Shown: one piece after another, positions 41,929 to 50,439 of the stretch
Layout of the letters: the number at the start of each line of letters is the position of its first letter
Numbering within the stretch: the first letter of the stretch is position 1
From: Candidatus Nitrosopumilus sp.
GTDB lineage: Archaea > Thermoproteota > Nitrososphaeria > Nitrososphaerales > Nitrosopumilaceae
Length of the DNA stretch: 64,000 nucleotides
Assembly (NCBI GenBank): GCA_029863275.1
Contig: JAOTVS010000002.1
Coordinates: 32,996-96,995 of the forward strand
Direction of reading: 5' to 3'
The notes under the pieces: generated by a model
The model's database searches: none
What the model saw: only the letters and a program-made list of their open reading frames with translations
Told to the model about the DNA's origin: nothing
Position numbers and translations under genes: made by a program

Positions 41929-42672
41929 CTAGTCTTTCAAAAGGTGTTGAAAATCTATATCAAAATGCATTTTCATAATGTCGATATAGGTCTGTATGGA
42001 TTCTGGAACCTCTTCTCTACATGCAACTCCTAAATTTTTTGCATTAATCCAGATTACAAGTGTTTGAATTATCGTGAGGAATCGGTCATTATTCACATTT
42101 GGGTCTCCAATTGCCTTTGTGTATCGTTCTGCAAATTCCCATGCAGTAACAAAATCAACACACTTTACTCCAAATACTGCCAATAGTTGTTCTTGTAAGG
42201 AATTGGCTTTTTTGAATGGAACAGTATTGATTATGTATGGAAAATTAGTTTTTTCAGGTAGACAATTTGGCAAAGGCCCCCAAATTGTAACAATTCTAAT
42301 TCCAGGCTTTAGATTTTCAAATTTTTCCATAATAGGAGCAATAATTTTTTCATCTGTAAACCAAAATAAAATTACCGTTGCATCTGAAAAATCAGCATTT
42401 TTTACATCCTCACACAAAAACTTCCCTGAAGTATTTTTAGCAAGATTAATTTTTTGTTCGTCATTGTCAATTCCTACACCCTTTTTAACATTGAATTCCT
42501 CTACTGCAATCTTTACTCCTTTTCCGTCTCCACATCCAAGATGATAAAAAATATCGTTTTGCCCCAAACCTACAAAATTAAAAATTTCTCTAAATGATTT
42601 ATCTGGTAGCTGAACATCGTCTCCACTAATGATATTTTGTGGAAGAGATTCTAAATATTCTTCAATTTTCAA
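41929..42672 (-). CDS. Class I SAM-dependent methyltransferase-like protein
   Basis: A 247-residue protein. Residues 36-65 form a SAM-binding start (YHLGCGDGKGVKIAVEEF then GVGIDND), with the second acidic residue at the end of strand 2 (IDNDEQ) and the strand 4 block DATVILFWF. The C-terminal half is unusual (an all-helical region with Trp and Cys) and does not look like a common tRNA or protein methyltransferase. Substrate unknown. Between the UPF0147 gene (25 bp) and the hypothetical gene. Confidence 0.7.
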   Translation of the reverse strand: MKIEEYLESLPQNIISGDDVQLPDKSFREIFNFVGLGQNDIFYHLGCGDGKGVKIAVEEFNVKKGVGIDNDEQKINLAKNTSGKFLCEDVKNADFSDATVILFWFTDEKIIAPIMEKFENLKPGIRIVTIWGPLPNCLPEKTNFPYIINTVPFKKANSLQEQLLAVFGVKCVDFVTAWEFAERYTKAIGDPNVNNDRFLTIIQTLVIWINAKNLGVACREEVPESIQTYIDIMKMHFDIDFQHLLKD

Positions 42673-42697
42673 TAATGGAATTGAGATGATCAGGAAT

Positions 42698-42967
42698 TTA
42701 TTCTCTTATACTCTCAAGCTTTGATACTGCTTGCCATAATTGAGTTCTAACGTATGATGGAAGATTTGGATCTTGGGTAACATCATCTAGCAAGCTAATT
42801 GTATTAGCAGCTCTTACTGATAATCCAAATTCTTCATTTTTCAAATCAGTAATCAAATCTGATATTGATTTTTTTATTGTTTTTGGAGTAGATGAGCTTG
42901 CCACAATTTGATTAAGCGTATCTATTGCTTCTTTCATGGATTCTTGGTTTTCTTTCTTATCTGCCAT
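42698..42967 (-). CDS. UPF0147 family protein
   Basis: An 89-residue helical protein that matches the archaeal UPF0147 family: an N-terminal acidic helix, S-S-T-P-K-x-I-K-K-x-I-x-D-L, a central N-x-E-F-G-L-S-V-R-A-A-N, and D-P-N-L-P-S-Y-V-R-T-x-L-W. It is widely conserved in archaea with unknown function. Between the Rieske-type gene and the methyltransferase-like gene on the same strand (36 and 25 bp gaps). Confidence 0.88.
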   Translation of the reverse strand: MADKKENQESMKEAIDTLNQIVASSSTPKTIKKSISDLITDLKNEEFGLSVRAANTISLLDDVTQDPNLPSYVRTQLWQAVSKLESIRE

Positions 42968-43003
42968 TTTTTACAACCTTATTGGGAAATTAGAGGTATA
43001 TAG

Positions 43004-43312
43004 TTACATCTCTACAAAAACGTTATCAGATTCTATAGTAACGGGGTATGATCCTAAATTGTTAATTTTTGCTGGAAATTTAACTAATTTCCCTGTTTTA
43101 CAATCAAATTCTGCCTTGTGCCATCCACAAGTAATTGTACATCCTTCTAAAGTTCCTTCAGACAGACTTGCGCCAGAATGAGTGCAAGAATCATCAACTG
43201 CAAAAAAATCTCCATCAATATTAGTGACTACTATTTCTCTTCCATCCACTGAAATTTTTTTCATTGTACCTGAAGATATGTCTGAAATCTTTCCTGCAAT
43301 AATTTTTCCCAT
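43004..43312 (-). CDS. Rieske-type [2Fe-2S] ferredoxin
   Basis: A 102-residue soluble protein with the two Rieske ligand boxes C-x-H (CTHSGASLS, Cys43-His45) and C-x-x-H (CGWH, about 62-65). It lacks a membrane anchor or oxygenase domain, so it is a stand-alone ferredoxin like NirD/NdoA-type electron carriers. It could supply electrons to an oxygenase elsewhere. Divergent from the GNAT gene by 33 bp. Confidence 0.88.
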   Translation of the reverse strand: MGKIIAGKISDISSGTMKKISVDGREIVVTNIDGDFFAVDDSCTHSGASLSEGTLEGCTITCGWHKAEFDCKTGKLVKFPAKINNLGSYPVTIESDNVFVEM

Positions 43313-43345
43313 TGGACCTTTTAACTTATTATTCTTAATATTTTT

Positions 43346-44134
43346 TTGTATGATGTGTTAATAAGAAAAGCTAAATCTTCTGATAAATTAGATATTCTAA
43401 GATTTTGTCAAAATACATTCTCTTGGGGAGATTACATCAAAGATGTTTGGAATTATTGGTTATCTGAAGGACACTTGCTAGTTATTGAAAAAAATTTACC
43501 AATTGGTGTTTGCCATGCAGTATTTCTAAAAAAACACGTATGGATTGAAGGCATTCGAATTGATATTAATTTTAGGCGGCAAGGTTTAGCCTCAAATTTA
43601 ATTAATCATATAGAAAAAATGGCACTCAAAAAACAAATTCCAGTTTTACTGATGCTAATTGAAACTGAAAATTCTCAATCTCTTTTTATGGCACGTAATC
43701 TTGACTTCAAAATTAAACAAACTTGGAAATTTTATCTACTTTTACCTAAAAAAAATATTCCTCACGGTGTTTCTTTTGGAAATATCATATCAAATGATGA
43801 GTTTCCTTACTATGTAAAATCCTGGAGATGGTTACCCTTAAACAAAGAAACCATAGCAAAATTAAATTCCAAAAATCAAATTATTTTTTCAAAGATTAAA
43901 GGAAAAAAAGCTATTGCAATTCTTGAAGTTTCTGAACATTTTGAAAAAACTTTGATTGTTACTTTATCTGCAGGTTCTAAAATAAACACTTTGAATGTTA
44001 TCTCTTTTTTACAAAATTATGGATTTGAGAAAAATTATCATAGAATACAAATTTTAACCAAAGAAACTCTACCTGAATTTAAAAACTTGGAGCAAAAGAT
44101 CTCTTTTCATTTAATGCAAAAACTTCTATCCTGA
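43346..44134 (+). CDS. GNAT family N-acetyltransferase with C-terminal extension
   Basis: A 262-residue protein. The N-terminal 150 residues are a GNAT fold with the acetyl-CoA loop NFRRQGLASNLI (about 72-83) and the N-S-x-S-L-F-M-A-R-N-L-D-F block. About 110 residues of a second, unrecognised region follow, perhaps a partial second GNAT. TTG 43346 is the start; GTG 43355 is possible. The 3' end overlaps the convergent FAH-family gene by 28 bp. Confidence 0.75.
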   Translation: MYDVLIRKAKSSDKLDILRFCQNTFSWGDYIKDVWNYWLSEGHLLVIEKNLPIGVCHAVFLKKHVWIEGIRIDINFRRQGLASNLINHIEKMALKKQIPVLLMLIETENSQSLFMARNLDFKIKQTWKFYLLLPKKNIPHGVSFGNIISNDEFPYYVKSWRWLPLNKETIAKLNSKNQIIFSKIKGKKAIAILEVSEHFEKTLIVTLSAGSKINTLNVISFLQNYGFEKNYHRIQILTKETLPEFKNLEQKISFHLMQKLLS

Positions 44135-44997
44135 CTATTAACAATTTTTACATTATTTCTCAATATACCAAGATTTTCAATTTCCATCTCTACTTTGTCG
44201 CCATCTTTAAGAAATACTGCATTTGGCTTGTTTAACATTACACCGGCAGGAGTACCAGTTGAGATGATATCTCCTTTCTCAAGAGTCATTACTCTGCTTA
44301 TTTTTGAAACAATTTCGGGAATTTTGATAAACATTTTTTCAGTAGAAGAGTTTTGCCTGATTTCTCCATTAATTTTGGTAATCATTTTAAGATTCTGAGG
44401 ATCTTTTATCTCATCTTTAGTTGTAATCCATGGGCCACATGGTGCAAATGAATCAAAACCTTTTCCCCGCGTGAATTGTTTATCTTTGAATTGAATATCT
44501 CTTGCTGAAACATCATTGAAGACCATATAGCCAAACACCGCTCCTTTAGCTTGCTCTTCGGAAATATTCTTGCATTTTTTACCAATTATCAGAGCTAATT
44601 CTATCTCATAGTCTAACTGGGAAACAAAATCTGGACATTCAATGTCTGAATCAGAACTATTTAGAGCCGTTCTAGGTTTTAGGACAATTGCAGGATCATC
44701 AGGAGCTAAAAGTCCTTGCTCTTCTGCATGGTCAATGTAATTAAATGCAAGACAAATTACTTTACTAGGATTTGGAATTGGAGTAAGTAATTTGAAGTTT
44801 GAAATATCTTCATTGTAGGGGAGTTCTGCTATCTTATCCTTAATTTCCTCATACCATCCATCAAACAAAAAGTCTTTGATACTTTGTGGGATGGGAACTC
44901 CTGTATGATAGGTGATATCATCTTTTGTAGCTACCTTATCTCCTTTTACAAACCCATATGTTTCACTATTATCATATGACAATCTTGCAATCTTCAT
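44107..44997 (-). CDS. Fumarylacetoacetate hydrolase (FAH) family protein
   Basis: A 296-residue FAH-family enzyme. The metal-binding set E...E...D is visible in the DYEIELALIIG block and the N-D-V-S-A-R-D-x-Q block, with the lid K-x-F-D-x-x-x-x-x-G-P-W (GFDSFAPCGPW). Likely acts on 2-oxo acids or acylpyruvates in aromatic or central carbon metabolism; the substrate cannot be read. ATG 44997 has GAGGGGA just before; the GTG 15 nt upstream lies inside the GluRS end. Confidence 0.87.
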   Translation of the reverse strand: MKIARLSYDNSETYGFVKGDKVATKDDITYHTGVPIPQSIKDFLFDGWYEEIKDKIAELPYNEDISNFKLLTPIPNPSKVICLAFNYIDHAEEQGLLAPDDPAIVLKPRTALNSSDSDIECPDFVSQLDYEIELALIIGKKCKNISEEQAKGAVFGYMVFNDVSARDIQFKDKQFTRGKGFDSFAPCGPWITTKDEIKDPQNLKMITKINGEIRQNSSTEKMFIKIPEIVSKISRVMTLEKGDIISTGTPAGVMLNKPNAVFLKDGDKVEMEIENLGILRNNVKIVNSQDRSFCIK

Positions 44998-45008
44998 TAT
45001 TCTTCCCC

Positions 45009-46718
45009 TCACTTGTGAGTAAATATTGCTTGGTTTTGAGAATCTTTTCTACAATATCCAAACCTAACAAATTGAATCTCTTCTCCTTCTTTTAATTTTA
45101 GATAATGTGGTTCGACATAAGCCTCGAATTCCTCGAGACTATTTTCATTAAATTCGTCATTTATGAACAATTGATTCGGGACAAGAATTTTAATTGAATG
45201 CAAATTTTTTTGTGGCACCCAATGAATTTTTTGAATGTTTGAGATGTCTCCATTTTCTACAAAATCTCCTTCCAATTCATTATTTATTGTTTTAATGGCA
45301 ACATTACCTAATCCTAATAATCTTAGACGGGATCCCTCTTTGAGGTTTTGAGCATCCTCCTCAGAGATTAAAAAATCTCCATCAATTTCAATTGTTCTTT
45401 TTCCCATATCTTTTACGGGATGATTAGGAATTTCAACTGATGAAAATGGAATATTGTTTACGTGCAATTTTTTTGGTTTTTGCACCATGAATAGTCGGAT
45501 ACTATCGGCATCTACAAATTTTCGGTTAAAAGATTCTAAAGCATCAAATGGTGCTAAGGTATTTGCTTTAGTCAATCCCAAGGATAAAATAAATTTTTTA
45601 ATTGCCTCGGCCTTTATCCCTCTTCTTCTTAGGGCTTCAAGCGTTGGCAGTCTTGGATCGTCATACCATGAAACCTTGCCTTCTTCAATCAATGGTTTTA
45701 GGATTCTTTTTGAAATCGGCATTCCTTTGAATTCAAGTCTTGAAAAAAAATCCTGATATGGTTTTCGCATACCTAAAGAATCTAAAATTTCATTAATCAA
45801 GTCTTTTCGCAATTCAAATTCTTTTGAACGAAATGCATGTGTAATTCCATCATTACTATCTTCAATGGCAACTGCAAAATCATAGCTTGGCCATACTCTA
45901 TATTTTTCTCCCAATGTGTAGTGCTTTTCATCTATGATTCTAAATAATACTGGATCTCGCATTACTGCGTTATCTGATTTCATATCGCCACGAAATCGAA
46001 CTATTGCCTCTCCTGGCTTGAACTTTTCAAACATTTTCTTCCACCCTTGATTGTTTTGTTTGATATCTCCCAAACTACATTTACAGGCTCTCCGTTCTCT
46101 TCGGTTTTTACTGATGGTATCTCTTTTACAAGTGCAAATGTATGCTTTTCCTGAATTAATTAACTCCATTCCTTTCTCATAGAATAATTCCATATCATCT
46201 GAAGTATTTTTTATAACATCAAATTTTACCCCTAGCCAATCCAACCCAACTTTAATTGCTGCATGATATTCCATTCTTTCTGCTTCTGGATTTGTGTCAT
46301 CCATTCTCAAAATACATTTTCCACCATACATCTTGGCATATTCTGAATTAATGATGGCAGCTTTTCCGTGTCCAATATGCGGATATCCATTTGGTTCTGG
46401 TGGAAATCTGGTTACAACTTTGCCCTGTATTGCGCCTTCGAGGGGAGGCAAACCCTCTCTTTGTACTATTTTCTCTTTTGGTTTTAATATCTCTGGGAAA
46501 TTCTCTTCAATTTCTTTTCTTTGATCCTCAATTGAAATTTGGTTGATTGAGGCAACTATTTCAGAAATATCTCCAATAATCTCTTTTACCTTAGTTCGAT
46601 ATTCAGGTTTAGTCCCAAGAATTTTTGACAAAACAATTTTATCTTGAGTTTGCCCTTCGTGTTCAAAAGCATTTTGTAAAGCAAATTTTCTAATATCTTT
46701 TCTCAAATCATCATTCAA
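45009..46718 (-). CDS. gltX: Glutamyl-tRNA synthetase (archaeal class)
   Basis: A 569-residue class I synthetase of the archaeal/eukaryotic GluRS type. HIGH appears as P-H-I-G-H in PEPNGYPHIGHG (about 113-119), and the KMSKS equivalent as ISKR. An internal Cys-rich loop (CTCKRD... ACKCS) may bind zinc. The C-terminal anticodon domain is a beta-barrel. It charges tRNA-Glu and possibly tRNA-Gln (non-discriminating, with amidotransferase). TTG 46718 has AAGGAG 8 nt upstream. Confidence 0.94.
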   Translation of the reverse strand: MNDDLRKDIRKFALQNAFEHEGQTQDKIVLSKILGTKPEYRTKVKEIIGDISEIVASINQISIEDQRKEIEENFPEILKPKEKIVQREGLPPLEGAIQGKVVTRFPPEPNGYPHIGHGKAAIINSEYAKMYGGKCILRMDDTNPEAERMEYHAAIKVGLDWLGVKFDVIKNTSDDMELFYEKGMELINSGKAYICTCKRDTISKNRRERRACKCSLGDIKQNNQGWKKMFEKFKPGEAIVRFRGDMKSDNAVMRDPVLFRIIDEKHYTLGEKYRVWPSYDFAVAIEDSNDGITHAFRSKEFELRKDLINEILDSLGMRKPYQDFFSRLEFKGMPISKRILKPLIEEGKVSWYDDPRLPTLEALRRRGIKAEAIKKFILSLGLTKANTLAPFDALESFNRKFVDADSIRLFMVQKPKKLHVNNIPFSSVEIPNHPVKDMGKRTIEIDGDFLISEEDAQNLKEGSRLRLLGLGNVAIKTINNELEGDFVENGDISNIQKIHWVPQKNLHSIKILVPNQLFINDEFNENSLEEFEAYVEPHYLKLKEGEEIQFVRFGYCRKDSQNQAIFTHK

Positions 46719-46883
46719 ATTATTGTCTCCTTAAAGGAATTCTGTCTACGGCTTTTTTATACTAATGGACAATTTAGGGTCTAAAAAACTCCAAAAACTA
46801 GAGATTTTCCTATATTTATTTTTCAAAATTTTATCCTAAAATACAGATTTCTAAGAAGAAAATATGTCTTCTTTTGGAATTAG

Positions 46884-46901
46884 AGATACTTTGCAGTATC
46901 T
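46884..46901 (-). terminator. Stem-loop at the 3' end of the zinc-ribbon operon
   Basis: AGATACT-TTGC-AGTATCT is a perfect 7-bp inverted repeat, starting 3 bp downstream of the last zinc-ribbon stop codon. On this strand no long T-run follows, so it may act as an RNA 3'-end hairpin or processing site rather than a classic terminator. Confidence 0.4.
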
Positions 46902-46903
46902 TT

Positions 46904-47110
46904 TCAATTCCAATTATATTGTTTTGATAAAATTTTCTTGGTTCTTGATTTTGTTCTGAGGATTGCACCACAACAAGGGCACCTTACACTGGCAATAGTT
47001 AGGAACAAACTACACATTGAACATCTTTTTTGACCAATCTCGTATCTTGAACCGTTTGGGACTTTTTCTCCTTTAAATTCTACACAAATTCCTTTACAGC
47101 AATATCCCAT
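46904..47110 (-). CDS. Zinc-ribbon microprotein, third gene of Fur-linked operon
   Basis: A 68-residue protein that begins MGYCCKGICV and has CC-x3-C, then RC-x2-C (QKRCSMC) and C-x-C-C (CPCCG), and a basic tail (RTKSRTKKI). The C-x2-C...C-x2-C pair forms the ribbon; the extra N-terminal Cys may complete a second site. Its ATG overlaps the stop of the gene before it (TAATG), indicating coupling. Its neighbours are the two other ribbons and the Fur-type regulator. Confidence 0.75.
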   Translation of the reverse strand: MGYCCKGICVEFKGEKVPNGSRYEIGQKRCSMCSLFLTIASVRCPCCGAILRTKSRTKKILSKQYNWN

Positions 47111-47283
47111 TAATAATCACCAACTCCAAATGTATCGTGACAGCATGGACATCGGCTATACTTTGACACCAATGTCAAATTACATGTCGGACAATGTTTT
47201 CTAAAAATATCTACTTTAGAATCCCTAAATGAGGAGTCAGCATCATAATACTTGCAAACACTTCTACAAGCATTCTCGATCAA
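47110..47283 (-). CDS. Zinc-ribbon microprotein, second gene of Fur-linked operon
   Basis: A 57-residue protein that begins (TTG)IENACRSVC and has Cys at the N-terminal C-x3-C, then C-x2-C (HCPTC) and C-x-C-C-H (CPCCH). It resembles the third gene at its C-terminal half. TTG 47283 overlaps the stop of the first gene (TTGA), and its own stop overlaps the next ATG by one base. No known family. Confidence 0.6.
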   Translation of the reverse strand: MIENACRSVCKYYDADSSFRDSKVDIFRKHCPTCNLTLVSKYSRCPCCHDTFGVGDY

Positions 47284-47447
47284 TTTCGATTCTCCTTTAC
47301 ATCAAAAAACATGTTGCATTCTTTACAAAAAATACCATAGTTTTCAATATTTACTGACAGACTTCCACAATTTACACAAATTCGTATAGCCCTGTTTACA
47401 GTTTGTTTTTTTTCTTCAAACTTTGAGTGAACTAACTTTGTCTCCAT
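47280..47447 (-). CDS. Zinc-ribbon microprotein, first gene of Fur-linked operon
   Basis: A 55-residue protein that begins METKLVHSKF. It has a charged helical start and then a zinc ribbon: C-x2-C (CVNC, Cys24, 27) and C-x2-C (CKEC, Cys41, 44). It lies 99 bp from the divergent Fur-type gene, with palindromic operators between them. It overlaps the second gene. Function unknown. Confidence 0.65.
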   Translation of the reverse strand: METKLVHSKFEEKKQTVNRAIRICVNCGSLSVNIENYGIFCKECNMFFDVKENRN

Positions 47448-47454
47448 GGGTATT

Positions 47455-47473
47455 ATTAGGAATCAATCCTAAT
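47455..47473. promoter_or_regulatory. Operator candidate 1 (19-bp palindrome)
   Basis: ATTAGGA-ATCAA-TCCTAAT is a perfect 7-5-7 inverted repeat next to the zinc-ribbon operon start (ATG at 47447), where it would block transcription or early mRNA. Size and spacing are suitable for a Fur-family dimer. Confidence 0.5.
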
Positions 47474-47479
47474 TAAGTG

Positions 47480-47496
47480 TTATTATCAATTAGGAA
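47480..47496. promoter_or_regulatory. Operator candidate 2 (imperfect, hybrid half-sites)
   Basis: TTATTA-TCAAT-TAGGAA combines one half like candidate 3 and one half like candidate 1, with the same 5-bp centre. It lies between the two perfect palindromes and could let dimers bind cooperatively. Less certain than its neighbours. Confidence 0.35.
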
Positions 47497-47514
47497 TTAT
47501 TATCAACTAATAAT
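47496..47514. promoter_or_regulatory. Operator candidate 3 (19-bp palindrome before fur TATA)
   Basis: ATTATTA-TCAAC-TAATAAT is a perfect 7-5-7 inverted repeat. It lies right before GATATAAAT (47516-47524), the probable TATA box of the regulator gene, whose ATG at 47547 is about 27 nt further on. Binding here would repress the regulator itself. Confidence 0.5.
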
Positions 47515-47546
47515 AGATATAAATATGATAAATTTTTATAAATACC

Positions 47547-47972
47547 ATGCAACAGTTGGAGCAATTAGTGTCATCCTTAAGAGAGGAGGGCTTTAGAATT
47601 ACTCCTCAAAGAGTAGCTATTTTGGATTATCTTTTAAGGACAGACGATCATCCAAGTGCAGAGTATATTCATAAAATTATCAAGAAAAAATACCCCATGG
47701 TCAGCCTCTCTACAGTCTATAAAACACTCAATCTTCTCAAAGAAAAAAAACTAGTTAACGAAATTGAAGTTAATGGGGAATCTAGATTTGATGCCGATAC
47801 TGATGCGCATATCAATTTAGTCTGTATGAAATGTGGAAAAATAGATGACGTCGATGAAGATACTCTAAAAGAAATTCAGAATCGAGCTGCAAAAAAATCA
47901 AAATATCTCATTTTAAAAGGAAATTTTGAACTAATTGGTTATTGCGATAGTTGTAAATCTAAATCCATCTAA
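47547..47972 (+). CDS. Fur-family metalloregulator (Fur/Zur/PerR)
   Basis: A 141-residue Fur-family protein: winged helix (residues 1-80, recognition helix STVYKTLNLL) and a metal domain with structural-zinc C-x2-C pairs (CMKC, 93-96; CDSC, 133-136). The regulatory site block reads D-A-H-I-N-L-V-C, in which Asn90 replaces the usual second His, so metal choice may differ from classical Fur. The subtype cannot be read. It is divergent from the zinc-ribbon operon, and palindromes lie between them. ATG 47547 fits a leaderless mRNA. Confidence 0.9.
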   Translation: MQQLEQLVSSLREEGFRITPQRVAILDYLLRTDDHPSAEYIHKIIKKKYPMVSLSTVYKTLNLLKEKKLVNEIEVNGESRFDADTDAHINLVCMKCGKIDDVDEDTLKEIQNRAAKKSKYLILKGNFELIGYCDSCKSKSI

Positions 47973-48052
47973 AGTTAATAAAACTTGTATATTCAAATTT
48001 TAAAAAAAAATTTCAATTTTGTATTTTGACAAAAGTGAATAAATAATATTAC

Positions 48053-49033
48053 TTAGAGACTTCGCTTAACCACAAAATCTAATAACTCAATTAATTCCTT
48101 TTTAGCAGATCCAGAGTATTTTGATAGCGATTTCTCTGCTCTTTCAGCATATTTCAGTGATTGATTTCTAACAGTTTTCTCTATTCCTAGTGCTCGGATA
48201 ACATCAACTGCTTTTTTGAGTTCAATTTTGGATGCTTTTTGGTTCCCAAATGCCCTTAAGATTATCTTTTTGTTTTTGCCTTTTGCCAATTTTATTGCCA
48301 TTAGAATCGGTAGTGATTTTTTTCCTTCTCTAAGATCATTTCCAACTGGTTTTTTGGTAATTTTAGGATCTCCCATTACTCCAATCAGATCATCGGTAAT
48401 TTGAAAAGCTATTCCTAAATTTTTCCCAAAAGAGGATAAATTTTTAATATCTTTTATTTTGTTAGTTGCACAAATTGCCCCCATTGCACATGACACATCA
48501 AATAACGCAGCAGTTTTTTTACCAATCATATTAATGTACTCCGATTGGGATGGAATTCTTTTTTCTTCAGCCATTTTAATATCTAATAATTGACCTTCAC
48601 ATACATCTACACAACCTTTTGCAAGTTGAGAAATTAATTGGGTCATAGCATTACCAGATAATTTTGAATTTGAAATTATTTGAAAAGCTTTAGAAAATAA
48701 TACATCTCCTGCCAGTATTGCTATAGGCATACCAAATTTTTTATGAACCGTTGGTACACCATGACGCATCTCATCGTTATCCATAATGTCATCGTGAACC
48801 AAAGTAAAATTATGAACCATTTCAACTGCACTTGCTGCGGGTGTTGCATTTGATGTCTTACCGCCCAAAATTTGACAGCTTTTAATTACCATATATGGTC
48901 TTAATCGTTTTCCTCCATTCACAATAAGATGACCAGCAGCATCATAGAGCATTTTGGGGTTTCCTTTTAATTTTGTCTTAAGATACTTGTTTACGATTCT
49001 TGCATTTTTTTCAATTGGAGAGGTTTTTTTCAT
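48053..49033 (-). CDS. Geranylgeranyl diphosphate synthase-type polyprenyl synthase
   Basis: A 326-residue trans-isoprenyl synthase. It has GGKRLRPY, the first Asp-rich motif DDIMD (in LVHDDIMDND) and the second DDLIG (in FQITDDLIGVMGD; the last Asp is Gly, still common in archaeal enzymes). It makes the C20 chain for archaeal ether lipids; its place in the mevalonate operon supports this. ATG 49033 is preceded by GGAGGT; it overlaps idi by 4 nt. Confidence 0.9.
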   Translation of the reverse strand: MKKTSPIEKNARIVNKYLKTKLKGNPKMLYDAAGHLIVNGGKRLRPYMVIKSCQILGGKTSNATPAASAVEMVHNFTLVHDDIMDNDEMRHGVPTVHKKFGMPIAILAGDVLFSKAFQIISNSKLSGNAMTQLISQLAKGCVDVCEGQLLDIKMAEEKRIPSQSEYINMIGKKTAALFDVSCAMGAICATNKIKDIKNLSSFGKNLGIAFQITDDLIGVMGDPKITKKPVGNDLREGKKSLPILMAIKLAKGKNKKIILRAFGNQKASKIELKKAVDVIRALGIEKTVRNQSLKYAERAEKSLSKYSGSAKKELIELLDFVVKRSL

Positions 49034-49671
49034 TTTATCAACCTCCAATTATTATCTGGGAGGTGGATTTTAATTGCTTGCTGATATACTTCATGCATTT
49101 CATCACTCATCCATGAAGATAAGATATTTTCATATTTTTCTAACATTAGCGTTTTTGATTTGTCTAGCAATTCTAATGCTATTAGCATCCAAGGACAATA
49201 AATTTCGGGATTTGCTTTCAATTCAGTAAGCAACTCCTCGGCTGAAATCCATTTTATTTCATCAATTTCTCCTTCTATTTTTGTGAATTTTGTAGATTCA
49301 TCAACAATTCCTATTAGGGTTCCACAAATTTCGTTTTCAGATCCTACATCCTTGTAAGGAACATGATATTCAAATTTGAACAAGTAGTCTAGACTACATT
49401 GAATTCCTAACTCTTCAGGCATTCGTCTTTCTCCAGAGGATACATAGGTTTCAGATTCTCTTGGGTGACTTGCAACAGTTCCATCCCAGTCATTTGGCCA
49501 TAGCATCTTCTCTTTGGATCTTCGTGTTAAAACTAACTTTCCACTCTTATCAAATAATAATGCCGTAAATGCCCTATGCAGAATACCTTTTGGTAAATGG
49601 CATTTTACTTTTTCCTCTGTCCCAATTGGATTATCTTTTTCATCTACTAAAATTAGATTTTCTTCAGCCAT
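49030..49671 (-). CDS. idi: Isopentenyl-diphosphate delta-isomerase, type I
   Basis: A 213-residue Nudix-fold isomerase converting IPP to DMAPP. The type I motif W-x-N-x-W-D-G-T-V-A-S-H-P (WPNDWDGTVASHP) replaces the Cys motif of plant enzymes with T-V-A-S-H. The Glu-rich Nudix box is present (GERRMPEELG). Type II (FMN) is the usual archaeal enzyme, so type I here is notable but known in thaumarchaea. ATG 49671 with GAGGAAA upstream; it overlaps ipk by 8 nt. Confidence 0.9.
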   Translation of the reverse strand: MAEENLILVDEKDNPIGTEEKVKCHLPKGILHRAFTALLFDKSGKLVLTRRSKEKMLWPNDWDGTVASHPRESETYVSSGERRMPEELGIQCSLDYLFKFEYHVPYKDVGSENEICGTLIGIVDESTKFTKIEGEIDEIKWISAEELLTELKANPEIYCPWMLIALELLDKSKTLMLEKYENILSSWMSDEMHEVYQQAIKIHLPDNNWRLIK

Positions 49672-50416
49672 TTCTTTTTCCTCTAAACAAGGTTCCTTCA
49701 AATTTCCTATTTTTAACCGCTTTTACAATTCGTTCAGATTTGTTACCATTTACAAAAAAAACATTCACTCCCATTTTGGAAATTTTTAAAGCCTCCTCAA
49801 CTTTTCTAGTCATACCTCCGGTCACATCCATTGTGTTTTTGGAAATTGTGGGTTTTTCATTTTTTAATTCATAAATCAATTCTTTTGTTTTCAGATTAGC
49901 GTATAAACCATCTTCATTTAGAGCAAAAATACTTAATCTTGGTTTTAGAATTTTGGAAAAATGGGTCATTATTTTATCTCCTGATAAAATGTATGTCTTA
50001 TTTTGTCCATACCATAGTGCATCACCAAAAGTAACAGGGATGAAACCTGATTTGGCAATTTTTTCAATCTCTTTTATTTTTCGTAATATTGGTCTATTTC
50101 CTGTCATAAAATCAGTAGGTGGTAAACAATAGGGATTTAATCGATTTTTTAAAAACGAATCTAAAATTATTTTATTAAGATCAATCATAGAATTTTTTAT
50201 TATTGATACTCCTTTTACACTATATTTTCTTGGTTTAGTATGCATATCATATTTAACAGACCAATAATGTCCATATGATCCCCCTCCATGAACAATAATC
50301 ATAGGTTCATTAATTTTTTTTAAATTCTTGACAATATTTTCTATAGTTTTTTTCCTAGGGGAAAGGGGTTTTTCCTTGTTAGTAATAATTGAACCTCCAA
50401 GTTTGATTAGGATCAT
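49664..50416 (-). CDS. Isopentenyl phosphate kinase
   Basis: A 250-residue amino-acid-kinase-fold enzyme that phosphorylates isopentenyl phosphate to IPP. It has the N-terminal LIKLGGSIIT, the conserved VHGGGSYGH with the catalytic His, and the C-terminal D-V-T-G-G-M-x-x-K-V-E-E-A. It is the last kinase step of the archaeal mevalonate route. Between mvk and idi, as in many archaea. Confidence 0.92.
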   Translation of the reverse strand: MILIKLGGSIITNKEKPLSPRKKTIENIVKNLKKINEPMIIVHGGGSYGHYWSVKYDMHTKPRKYSVKGVSIIKNSMIDLNKIILDSFLKNRLNPYCLPPTDFMTGNRPILRKIKEIEKIAKSGFIPVTFGDALWYGQNKTYILSGDKIMTHFSKILKPRLSIFALNEDGLYANLKTKELIYELKNEKPTISKNTMDVTGGMTRKVEEALKISKMGVNVFFVNGNKSERIVKAVKNRKFEGTLFRGKRNG

Positions 50417-50439
50417 GCTGTCACCAAATTCCTAGTCAA

